DNA of 64,000 bases, taken from assembly GCA_902805555.1 (NCBI GenBank), contig CADCSY010000027.1, forward strand, positions 1 through 64,000, in the 5' to 3' direction. Source of the DNA: an uncultured Acidimicrobiales bacterium. GTDB lineage: Bacteria; Actinomycetota; Acidimicrobiia; Acidimicrobiales; CADCSY01. Positions within the stretch are counted from its first letter, which is position 1. The number at the start of each line of letters is the position of its first letter. The notes below the pieces were generated by a model. The model saw only the letters and a list, made by a program, of their open reading frames with translations, was not told where the DNA came from and searched no databases. A program made the position numbers and the translations under genes. Positions 56,554-64,000 of this stretch are shown here, one piece after another.

Positions 56554-57048
56554 GTGCGGGTCGTGGCCATCGCCGACACCCACCTGACGCCCAGGTCGGG
56601 ACGAGGCCTCCCTCCTCTCGCCCTCGAGCTGCTGGCGAGCGCAGACGCCATCGTGCACGCCGGCGACATCACGACCGGCGACCTGCTCGACGAGCTCGGC
56701 CGGCTCGCTCCCGTGCACGCCGTGCTCGGGAACAACGACCTGTCGCTCCGGGGCCGCCTGCCAGAGGCCCTGGAGGTGGAGCTCGGAGGGGTCAACGTCG
56801 CCGTCGTCCACGACAGCGGCCAGCGCAAGGGTCGCGAGGCCCGCATGGCGAGGCGCTTCCCCGACGCCGACCTCGTGGTCTTCGGCCACAGCCACATCCC
56901 GCTGCTCGCAGAGGGGGTCGAGGGCCAGCGCCTCTGCAACCCCGGTTCACCCACCCAGCGGCGGGCGCAGCCGCACCACACCGTGGCCGTGCTCGACCTG
57001 GTCGACGGCGAGATCAGGGGGGCGGAGCTGGTGGTCGTCGACCGCTGA
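56554..57048 (+). CDS. YfcE-type metallophosphoesterase
   Basis: VVAIADTHLTP; IVHAGDITT; VLGNNDLS; VVFGHSHIPLL; CNPGSPTQRR. Confidence 0.93.
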   Translation: MRVVAIADTHLTPRSGRGLPPLALELLASADAIVHAGDITTGDLLDELGRLAPVHAVLGNNDLSLRGRLPEALEVELGGVNVAVVHDSGQRKGREARMARRFPDADLVVFGHSHIPLLAEGVEGQRLCNPGSPTQRRAQPHHTVAVLDLVDGEIRGAELVVVDR

Positions 57049-57093
57049 CGCCGAGGCCGTCGGTGCCAGCGCGGGACCCGGGGGGCCCGCTCC

Positions 57094-58269
57094 TCAGAGG
57101 TCGATGCGGGCCAACCACAGGCCCGGGGCGTCGACCTCGGCCGGGGTCGGCAGCATCGCAGCCGACGACCAGAGGCGCTCGAGCCCGGCGGTGCCCGCTC
57201 GCTCGACCACGCCGGCCACGAACGCCGCACCCCGCTCGTACTGAGCCCGGCCCAGCTCGAGCCCGAAGAGGTGCTCCACGAAGCGGTCCCCCTCGGAGGC
57301 CTCCACCCGCCGCCGGTGCAGCGCCTCGGTGAGCATCCCGTACGAGCCGATGAGGGTGGTGCCGATCGTGTCGACCACCCAGTCCACGTAGCCGACGACG
57401 GTGTCGACGAGCGCCTCGATCCGGGGGACGAGCGCCCGCTGCTCGGGCGACTGGATGGCGCCGAGGAGCGCCGAGGGGTCGCCGAGCGCGCTCTGCAGAC
57501 CTGCGAGGTCGGTGGGGTCGACGCCGCCGATGCGGTCCTGGAGGGCGTCGGGGTCGACGCGGAACGCACCTGTGTGCTCGAGCACCAGCGCCTCGAGGGT
57601 GGCTCGAACGTGCGGCACGCCCAGCACGGCGTGGGTGGCGAGCTCCGACAGGCACAGCCAGAGCCGGAGGTCCTCCCCGGGCAGGCTCCACTCCTCGGCG
57701 AAGGCGTCGAGGTTGGCGCTGACGATCACGAGCTCGTCCGACGCGGGGCGGGGGAGGGGCAGGTCGTACTGGCCGAGGGACCGGCTGGCCAGCTGGCCGA
57801 CCATGGCCCCCGACTGCATCCCGAACAGCATGGGGCCCATCATCGAGAAGAGCCCACCCAGCATCGCAGCGGTCGGGTCGTCGTCCTCGTCGTCGGCGGC
57901 GGCGAGGGCCGCAGTGGACGACAGTGACTGCGAGAGGCGCTCGAGGAACGGCCGGTAGGCATCGAGGGTGCGGCGGGCCCACTCGGCCCGGGTGACGGGG
58001 ACGATGCTGACCGGGCGACCCGTGGTCGGGATGGGGAGGCCGGTCAGGTCGGCCACCCGCATCTCCGCCACCCGGGTCAGCGACTCGAGGCGGATGCGCT
58101 CGCCCGGGTCGGGGTTGGCCTCGGTCACGCCTCCGGAGGCGATCTGCTGGGCGAGCTGGCGGGCGGCGTCGAGGCCCATGCCGCCCTGGCCGCTCAGCAT
58201 CTTGGCCAGGTCCCCGAAGAACGGCACCCCCTCGAAGGGGTTGTTGCCAGTTGGACCGCCGTCTGCCAC
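57094..58269 (-). CDS. zinc-dependent metalloprotease family (DUF2342) protein with degenerate HExxH
   Basis: NPFEGVPFFGDLAKMLSGQG...RLWLCLSELATHAVLGVPHVRATLEALVLEHTGAF; family resemblance by overall pattern. Confidence 0.85.
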   Translation of the reverse strand: MADGGPTGNNPFEGVPFFGDLAKMLSGQGGMGLDAARQLAQQIASGGVTEANPDPGERIRLESLTRVAEMRVADLTGLPIPTTGRPVSIVPVTRAEWARRTLDAYRPFLERLSQSLSSTAALAAADDEDDDPTAAMLGGLFSMMGPMLFGMQSGAMVGQLASRSLGQYDLPLPRPASDELVIVSANLDAFAEEWSLPGEDLRLWLCLSELATHAVLGVPHVRATLEALVLEHTGAFRVDPDALQDRIGGVDPTDLAGLQSALGDPSALLGAIQSPEQRALVPRIEALVDTVVGYVDWVVDTIGTTLIGSYGMLTEALHRRRVEASEGDRFVEHLFGLELGRAQYERGAAFVAGVVERAGTAGLERLWSSAAMLPTPAEVDAPGLWLARIDL

Positions 58270-58286
58270 GAGGGCATCGTAGGCAG

Positions 58287-59387
58287 GTGAGGACCGGAAC
58301 CGACGCGGGACCCGACACCGTCGTGGTGGTGACGGGCGCGTCGGGGGTGCTCGGCCGCCGGGTCGTGCGCCTCCTCGAGGCCGATCCGGCGATCGCCCGC
58401 ATCGTGGCGGTCGACCTGCGCGAGCCCGAGGGGCCGGTCGGTCCGAAGGTGGAGCTGCGCAGCCTCGACCTCGCCACCGCCGCCGTCGACGAGGTCGTCG
58501 CAGGCGCCGACTCGGTGATCCACCTGGCGTTCACGGTGGGCCAGGAGCTCGACGACGAGGACACCGGCAGGGCCAACGCGGCGGCGACGAGCCGGCTCCT
58601 GCAAGCCGCTGGTGACGCGGGGGTGGCGCACCTCGTCGTGATGTCGAGTGCCACCGTCTACGGCGCCTGGCCGTCGAACCCGGTGCCCATCACCGAGGCC
58701 GCTCCCGTCCGGCCGAACCCCGAGCTCGCGTACGCCGTGCAGAAGGCGGAGATCGAGCGCCTGTGCCAGCTCTTCGCAGCCGGCCACCCGTCGACCACCG
58801 TGACGGTCCTGCGGCCTGCGGTGATGGTCGGCGGCGGCGAGGAGAGCTGGCTCGCACGGTCCCTCCGGGCCACGTCGGGCCTGCGCAGCGGCGTGGATGC
58901 CGCGCCGCTCCAGCTCGTGCACGTCGACGACCTCGCAGCGGCCGTCGACCTCGTGCGCCGGGTCCGCCTCGACGGGCCGTGCAACGTCGCCGCCGACGGC
59001 TGGCTCGACGCGCCGGCGGTGCGGGCGCTGGCCGGCGGTCCGCCCCGCCTGCCCCTTCCGGCTCCCGCGGCGCGGGCGCTGGCCTCGGTCAGCTGGCGGC
59101 TGCGGCTCGGGCAGACCCCGCCCGGGCTCGTCGCCTACACCGCGGCGCCTTGGGCCGTGGCCAACGACCGCATCACCGCAGCCGGCTGGCAGCCGACGCA
59201 CTCGAACGAGGAGGCCTACGTCGCGGGTACCCCCGGGACGCCGTGGTCCCGGTTGAGCCCCAAGCGCCGCCAGGAGCTCGCGCTCGGTGTCGCCGCGGCG
59301 TCGCTCCTCGCTGCCGGCGCCGGCCTCGCCGCGGTGGCCACCCGGAGGCTGCGGGCGCTCCGTCAGGTCGGGGGACGTCAGGCCTGA
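58287..59387 (+). CDS. NAD-dependent epimerase/dehydratase (SDR)
   Basis: VVVTGASGVLGRRVVRLLEADP; VIHLAFTV; VVMSSATVYGAWPSNPVPITEAAPVRPNPELAYAVQKAEIE. Confidence 0.9.
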   Translation: MRTGTDAGPDTVVVVTGASGVLGRRVVRLLEADPAIARIVAVDLREPEGPVGPKVELRSLDLATAAVDEVVAGADSVIHLAFTVGQELDDEDTGRANAAATSRLLQAAGDAGVAHLVVMSSATVYGAWPSNPVPITEAAPVRPNPELAYAVQKAEIERLCQLFAAGHPSTTVTVLRPAVMVGGGEESWLARSLRATSGLRSGVDAAPLQLVHVDDLAAAVDLVRRVRLDGPCNVAADGWLDAPAVRALAGGPPRLPLPAPAARALASVSWRLRLGQTPPGLVAYTAAPWAVANDRITAAGWQPTHSNEEAYVAGTPGTPWSRLSPKRRQELALGVAAASLLAAGAGLAAVATRRLRALRQVGGRQA

Positions 59388-59391
59388 CGAG

Positions 59392-60657
59392 CTAGGAGCG
59401 TCGCTCCTCGAGCGTGACCTGGTGCTCCCGCTCCTCGTCGCCACGGAGGACCCGGAGCGTGACCACCTGACCGGGCAGCCGCTCCCGCAGTGCCACGACC
59501 AGCCCTGACATCGACGGCACCGCCACGTCCCCGACGGCGGCGATGATGTCGCCGGACCGGAGGCCACCCGCCTCGGCGGGGCTGCCGGGAACGACGTCGG
59601 TGACCTCTGCGCCGCCCCGGAGGCCGGCGTCGACCGCATCGGCGGCGTCGAGGTTGCGCCCCTCGATCCCGAGCCAGACGTGCACGGCTCGGCCGTGGTC
59701 GATGAGCTGGGTGGCGATCCGCACGGCGAGGTCGATGGGCACCGCGAAGCCGAGGCCCTCCGACCCCACCTGCGAGACGGCGATGGCGGTCGTGATGCCG
59801 ATGACGGTCCCTCTCATGTCGAGCAGCGCTCCGCCGGAGGAGCCGGGGGCGATGGCGGCGTCGGTCTGGATCATGTCGAGCAGGGGTGGCCCGTCCTGGC
59901 TGGCGACCTCACGGCCGAGGGCGCTGACCACGCCGGTGGTGACCGACGACCCCCCGAGCAGGCCGAGCGGCGACCCGATGGCCACCGTCGGCTGGCCCAC
60001 GGCCAGGCCCGCAGCCGAGCCGACGAGCGCCGTCGGCATCGGCTCCGCCCGAGCCACCTTCACCACGGCCACGTCGGTGGTCTCGTCAGCCCCCACCAGC
60101 TCCGCCTCCAGCGCCGTCCCGTCGGCCAGGACGGCCATGATCCGCTCGGCATCGTCCACCACGTGGGCGTTGGTCAGCACGTGGCCGTCGTCCCGGAACA
60201 CCACGCCCGACCCGCTCCCGTCGACGTCGCCGCGCACCTCGATGCGGACGATGGCGGGGCTGACCTCCGCCGCGATGCGCACGACGCCCCCACCGGAGCC
60301 GGTGCCGGCACGGCCGACCCCGGCTGCCAGGGCCGGCATGGGGGCGACCGTCTCCTTCACGATCGTCTCGCGCACCCCGGGCTCGTCGGCCATCCCCCCC
60401 GACATGACGACGGCACCCACGGTCAGCACCGAGCCCACGAGCCCCGACGCGAGCGGCGTCAACCAGCGGCTCCCGCCCGGGGTGCGGCGCCGACCGGTCG
60501 ACCGAGGCTGCCCCCCGGACCGGTCGAGCTCCGAGGGGTGGCGCCAGATGCGGTCCTCCGGGGGCAGCGGGGTGCTGAAGACCGCATCGTCGAACCCGTC
60601 CTCGCCGCCGGTCCCCCGGGGGCCCTGGGCCGCATCGTCGGGGTCGGTCGGCTCCAC
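59392..60657 (-). CDS. S1C trypsin-like serine protease with PDZ domain (second)
   Basis: GSGSGVVFRDDGHVLTNAHVV; TDVAVVKV; QTDAAIAPGSSGGALLDMRGTVIGITTAI; PDZ EAGGLRSGDIIAAVGD. Confidence 0.93.
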   Translation of the reverse strand: MEPTDPDDAAQGPRGTGGEDGFDDAVFSTPLPPEDRIWRHPSELDRSGGQPRSTGRRRTPGGSRWLTPLASGLVGSVLTVGAVVMSGGMADEPGVRETIVKETVAPMPALAAGVGRAGTGSGGGVVRIAAEVSPAIVRIEVRGDVDGSGSGVVFRDDGHVLTNAHVVDDAERIMAVLADGTALEAELVGADETTDVAVVKVARAEPMPTALVGSAAGLAVGQPTVAIGSPLGLLGGSSVTTGVVSALGREVASQDGPPLLDMIQTDAAIAPGSSGGALLDMRGTVIGITTAIAVSQVGSEGLGFAVPIDLAVRIATQLIDHGRAVHVWLGIEGRNLDAADAVDAGLRGGAEVTDVVPGSPAEAGGLRSGDIIAAVGDVAVPSMSGLVVALRERLPGQVVTLRVLRGDEEREHQVTLEERRS

Positions 60658-60734
60658 GGCCTGAGGTTACGACCGGCGCGCGCCTCCACGCCCTCGGGTC
60701 CCGCCGCCGCCGCCCCACCCGTAGTGTGGCGCCC

Positions 60735-61235
60735 GTGCGGGCGGCGGGAGGCGGCGAGACCCCCGGTGGGGGCGACTGGGTCGCGCTGACGGGCGAGCCC
60801 CTGCCCGTGGGGGAGGTGGCAGCGTGGGTGGTCGTGCCCGGCTGCGGCGCGTCCGTCACCTTCAGCGGCACCGTCCGCGACCACGCCGAGGGTCGACCGG
60901 GTGTGACCTCCATCGAGTACGAGGCCTACGCCGGGCAGGTCGAGCCCCGCCTCGCGGCCATCGCCGGCGAGGCCAGGGCGCGTTGGCCGGCGCTCGGGCG
61001 GGTCGCACTGCTCCACCGCACCGGCCCGCTCCTGGTGGGCGAGTCCTCCGTGGTCGTCTCGGCCTCCGCCCCGCACCGGGGTGAGGCGTTCGACGCCGCC
61101 CGCTTCCTCATCGACACGCTCAAGTCGACCGTGCCGATCTGGAAGAAGGAGGCGTGGGACGGAGGCGAGGACTGGGGCCTCGACGCCAAGGAGCTGCGCG
61201 AGGTCTCCGACCTGGGTCGAGGGGAGCAGGCGTGA
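60735..61235 (+). CDS. moaE: molybdopterin synthase catalytic subunit MoaE
   Basis: GCGASVTFSGTVRDHAEGRPGVTSIEYEAYAGQVEPRLAAIAGEARARWPALGRVALLHRTGPLLVGE; LIDTLKSTVPIWKKE. Confidence 0.93.
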   Translation: MRAAGGGETPGGGDWVALTGEPLPVGEVAAWVVVPGCGASVTFSGTVRDHAEGRPGVTSIEYEAYAGQVEPRLAAIAGEARARWPALGRVALLHRTGPLLVGESSVVVSASAPHRGEAFDAARFLIDTLKSTVPIWKKEAWDGGEDWGLDAKELREVSDLGRGEQA

Positions 61236-61456
61236 CCAGCATCCTGTTCCTGGTGGCGGCGCTGGTGCTGAGCCTGGTGGGCTGCGCGGTGCTCCTGCTG
61301 CGGCACCGCAAGCCGACCTCCCTCGAGTACGGCATCGACGCCTTCAGCCGGGAGATGGCCGCCCTCGCACCCGAGCAGCAGGCGCCCGCGCCCCGCCGTC
61401 GGGGTGCGGCAGCGCTCGGCAGGCTCCGGTCGGCTCCCCACGCCCGCAGGCGGTAG
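61232..61456 (+). CDS. small membrane protein (74 aa)
   Basis: GTGA overlap with moaE stop; VTSILFLVAALVLSLVGCAVLLLRHRKPTSLEYGIDAFSREMAALAPEQQ. Confidence 0.7.
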   Translation: MTSILFLVAALVLSLVGCAVLLLRHRKPTSLEYGIDAFSREMAALAPEQQAPAPRRRGAAALGRLRSAPHARRR

Positions 61457-62471
61457 CGCCACGACCAGGGACCTCGCCATCGACCTCGGCACGGCGAACA
61501 CGCTGGTGTACGCGCGCGGGCGCGGCATCGTGCTCGACGAGCCCTCCGTCCTCGCCCTCGACGTCAACACGAACGACGTGCTGGCCATGGGGCACGAGGC
61601 GTGGCAGATGATCGGGCGGACGCCGGGCTACATCCAGGCGGTGCGTCCCCTCCGGCAGGGCGCGATCACGGACTTCGACGTGACGCAGCGCATGATCCGG
61701 CTGCTGCTGGCGCGAGCCGGCGTCAACCGCTTCAACCGACCCCGGGTGCTCATCTGCGTCCCCTCGGCCATCACCGAGGTGGAGCGCCGGGCAGTGACCG
61801 AGGCCGCCCGACGTGCCGGCGCAGCCGACGCCCAGCTCATCGAGCAGCCGGTCGCGGCGGCGGTCGGGGCCGGGCTCCCGATCAACGAGCCGCTCGGGAA
61901 CATGGTGGTCGACATCGGGGGCGGGACGAGCGAGACGGCGGTGATCAGCCTCGGGGGGGTGGTGGCCCTGCGGGCCATCCGCGTCGGCAGCTTCGACCTC
62001 GACGTCGCCCTCCAGGCCTGGGTCAAGCGCGAGTACGGCGTCGCCATCGGCGAGCGCACCGCCGAGCACATCAAGCTGGCCATCGGCTCGGCCTGTGCGT
62101 CCCCCGGCGAGGGACGAGCCGAGGTGCGGGGCCGCGACCTCACGAGCGGCCTTCCGCGGACCGTCGTGCTGGCCCCCGGGGAGGTGCGCGAAGCGATGGA
62201 CGAGCAGGTCAAGGCGATCTGCGACTCGGTCGTGTCCTGCCTCGGCCAGGCGCCGCCGGAGCTCGCCCAGGACCTCATCCAGCAGGGCGTCCACCTCGTC
62301 GGTGGCGGGGGGATGCTGCGGGGCCTCGACACGAGGCTCCAGCAGGAGACGGGTCTGCCGGTCCGCCTCGTCCAGGCCCCGCTCGAGTGCGTGGTCCTCG
62401 GCGCCGGCCGCTGCCTGGAGTCCTACGACTCCCTCAAGGTGATGTTCCTGGGTGCTCGCACCCGGGCGTGA
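61404..62471 (+). CDS. mreB: rod shape-determining protein MreB/Mbl family
   Basis: LAIDLGTANTLVYARGRGIVLDEPSVLAL; VPSAITEVERRAVTEAARRAGA; MVVDIGGGTSETAVISLGG; VHLVGGGGMLRGLD. GTG 61404 is the only clear in-frame start. Confidence 0.94.
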   Translation: MRQRSAGSGRLPTPAGGSATTRDLAIDLGTANTLVYARGRGIVLDEPSVLALDVNTNDVLAMGHEAWQMIGRTPGYIQAVRPLRQGAITDFDVTQRMIRLLLARAGVNRFNRPRVLICVPSAITEVERRAVTEAARRAGAADAQLIEQPVAAAVGAGLPINEPLGNMVVDIGGGTSETAVISLGGVVALRAIRVGSFDLDVALQAWVKREYGVAIGERTAEHIKLAIGSACASPGEGRAEVRGRDLTSGLPRTVVLAPGEVREAMDEQVKAICDSVVSCLGQAPPELAQDLIQQGVHLVGGGGMLRGLDTRLQQETGLPVRLVQAPLECVVLGAGRCLESYDSLKVMFLGARTRA

Positions 62472-62484
62472 CCTGCGGCTCGGG

Positions 62485-63096
62485 TCAGCTCCGCTGGTCC
62501 TCGGCGGCCTGGCGGACCTGCCAGTCCCGGTCACCGAGTGCCCGGTCGAGGGCAGCCTCCACCTCGGGCCCCTCGAACGGTGCGAGCGCGATGACGGCGC
62601 GACGCCGGACGGTCGCCTTGTCGTGCGTCGCGGCGAGCACGGCGGGCAGGCCCGCGGGGTCGCCGACCGCTCCGAGGGCGGCCACCGCTGCCTCGCGGCA
62701 CAGGGCGTCGTCGTGGTCGGTCGCCACCCGGGCGAGGGCCGCCACCGTCTCCGGTTCGGCGGCCTCCCGCTCGCCGCACGCCCACGCCGCCTGCTCCACG
62801 ACCGTGGGGTCTGCGTCGGCGAGGAGGGGGGCGATGGCCACCGCCGGGTGCGCGACCGCCAGCGCCAGCGCCCGGCGACGGACCGGGGGCTCGGGATCGC
62901 CGAGCGCCCGGTGCAGGTCGTGGGCGGTCGTGGCTCCGAGGCGGGACAGTGCGGCGAGGGCGCTCGCACGGACAGAGGGGGAGGGGTCGTCGAGCAGGGT
63001 TCGGGCCGTCACCTCGTCGCCGACGTGGCCGGCCACCACCGCCGCCTCCCGGCGGCCTGCGACCGCGGTCTCGACGTGGTCCCGGTCGGCGTCCAC
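62485..63096 (-). CDS. HEAT-repeat protein
   Basis: Repeated helical units: DPSPSVRASALAALSRLG, DPEPPVRRRALALAVAH, DPTVVEQAAWACGE, DDALCREAAVAALGAVGD, DKATVRRRAVIALAPF. Confidence 0.87.
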   Translation of the reverse strand: MDADRDHVETAVAGRREAAVVAGHVGDEVTARTLLDDPSPSVRASALAALSRLGATTAHDLHRALGDPEPPVRRRALALAVAHPAVAIAPLLADADPTVVEQAAWACGEREAAEPETVAALARVATDHDDALCREAAVAALGAVGDPAGLPAVLAATHDKATVRRRAVIALAPFEGPEVEAALDRALGDRDWQVRQAAEDQRS

Positions 63097-63177
63097 CTCA
63101 CGAGTGTGCCGGGAGCGGCGGGCGTGCCAGGGGCTGGGACGAGCTCGCTGCGGGTCCGCCTCCCGTCGTGGAGCGAA

Positions 63178-63993
63178 TCAGCTGCCGACCGCCGCCCGGA
63201 CGGCGAGCGACAGGAGCACCGCCGTCGCGCCGAGGGCGAGGGCGACCAAGGTCCCCACCAGGGCGAGGAGGGCGAGCAGCTTGAGCGCCCCGAGCGCCCT
63301 GGCGGTGAGCCGGCGCCCGAACGTGGGGCGGGGTGGCCGGGTGGAGAAGGTCCCGCTGGCCCGTCTCGCCGACACGAGGTGGGTGCGGTCCGGACCAGGG
63401 GGATCCCCCGCCTCGGTCGGGCGGTCCTCGACGAGCACGGTGGCGTCGGCGGTCTCCTCCTCCGGGGCACCCTGGTGCTCGACCGTCTGCCCGCTTCGCA
63501 AGCCGGACCAGGCGGACCGGGCCCGCACCGGCGCCACGCCGGGCGCCTCCGGGTCGACCTCGGTGCGACCGGCGTCGTCGTGGTCTGCGACCCGGTCGCC
63601 CCCGGCGGCCCTGTCCATGCCCGCCCCCGCTCCCGCGGCGGCACGGACCGGTGCCGGCTCGCGCCGGTCGTCGGCCTCGAGCGTGTCGGCGCCCGCCGGT
63701 CCTGTGGCCTGTCGGTGGGCGGCGGCCGGCACGGTGTCGTCCGGGTCTGCGCCGACTGGCGGGGTGCCACCGACCGCCTCGCCGTCCTGCGGGACGGCTG
63801 CTGGCGACACCACGTCCTGCGGACCGCTCGTCCCGCCGATCTGACCGGAGGGCTCGTCGGCAGGCGGATGTGCGGCCTCGCCGTCGGAAGGCGGGTCGTC
63901 CGTGGCACCCTGGAACGCATCCTGGAGCGTCACCCGCAGGATGAGGATCGATGCCCCCCCGACCACCACGAGGCAGACCAGGAACGTGACCAC
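63178..63993 (-). CDS. hypothetical protein with terminal TM segments and long low-complexity centre
   Basis: MVTFLVCLVVVGGASILILRVTL...; C-terminal LGALKLLALLALVGTLVALALGATAVLLSLAV. Confidence 0.65.
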   Translation of the reverse strand: MVTFLVCLVVVGGASILILRVTLQDAFQGATDDPPSDGEAAHPPADEPSGQIGGTSGPQDVVSPAAVPQDGEAVGGTPPVGADPDDTVPAAAHRQATGPAGADTLEADDRREPAPVRAAAGAGAGMDRAAGGDRVADHDDAGRTEVDPEAPGVAPVRARSAWSGLRSGQTVEHQGAPEEETADATVLVEDRPTEAGDPPGPDRTHLVSARRASGTFSTRPPRPTFGRRLTARALGALKLLALLALVGTLVALALGATAVLLSLAVRAAVGS

Positions 63994-64000
63994 GGTGACG

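Overview
High-GC actinobacterial chromosomal window; gene content and style suggest Acidimicrobiia or a relative (inference only). It is densely coding on both strands. I found no rRNA, tRNA, CRISPR array or recognisable mobile element. Most very long ORFs in the six-frame track are shadow ORFs. About 60 genuine CDS are supported, including lon, two adjacent RecQ-family helicases (one with a C-terminal PRTase-like domain), mdh, sdhAB, a GH2 glycosidase, a MoxR ATPase and a VWA protein that are usually neighbours but lie about 10 kb apart here, two WhiB proteins, two S1C proteases, moaE and mreB. From about 27.3 to 55.3 kb there is a phosphate-themed superlocus: two PhoX/DUF839 proteins, a 5'-nucleotidase, ppk, CYTH-CHAD, NUDIX, aquaporin-ArsC, pstSCAB, two phoU, surE and a SenX3/RegX3-like pair. 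I read 11-bp-periodic GTTC direct repeats (PHO-box-like) at pstS, at the aquaporin-arsC pair, and in the divergent tyrosine-phosphatase/PhoX intergenic region. Other points for follow-up: an in-frame amber codon 28 codons before the expected end of PstS; a strong pstS-pstC intercistronic hairpin; a five-unit tandem hairpin repeat between the two RecQ genes; leaderless mini-ORFs whose stop overlaps the start of the main gene; a metalloprotease-family protein with a degenerate HExxH; a phosphonate-catabolism-like FAD-oxidase/HAD pair; and an ABC-ATPase/DUF6518 fusion scar. All family calls come from reading motifs by eye; no searches were run.
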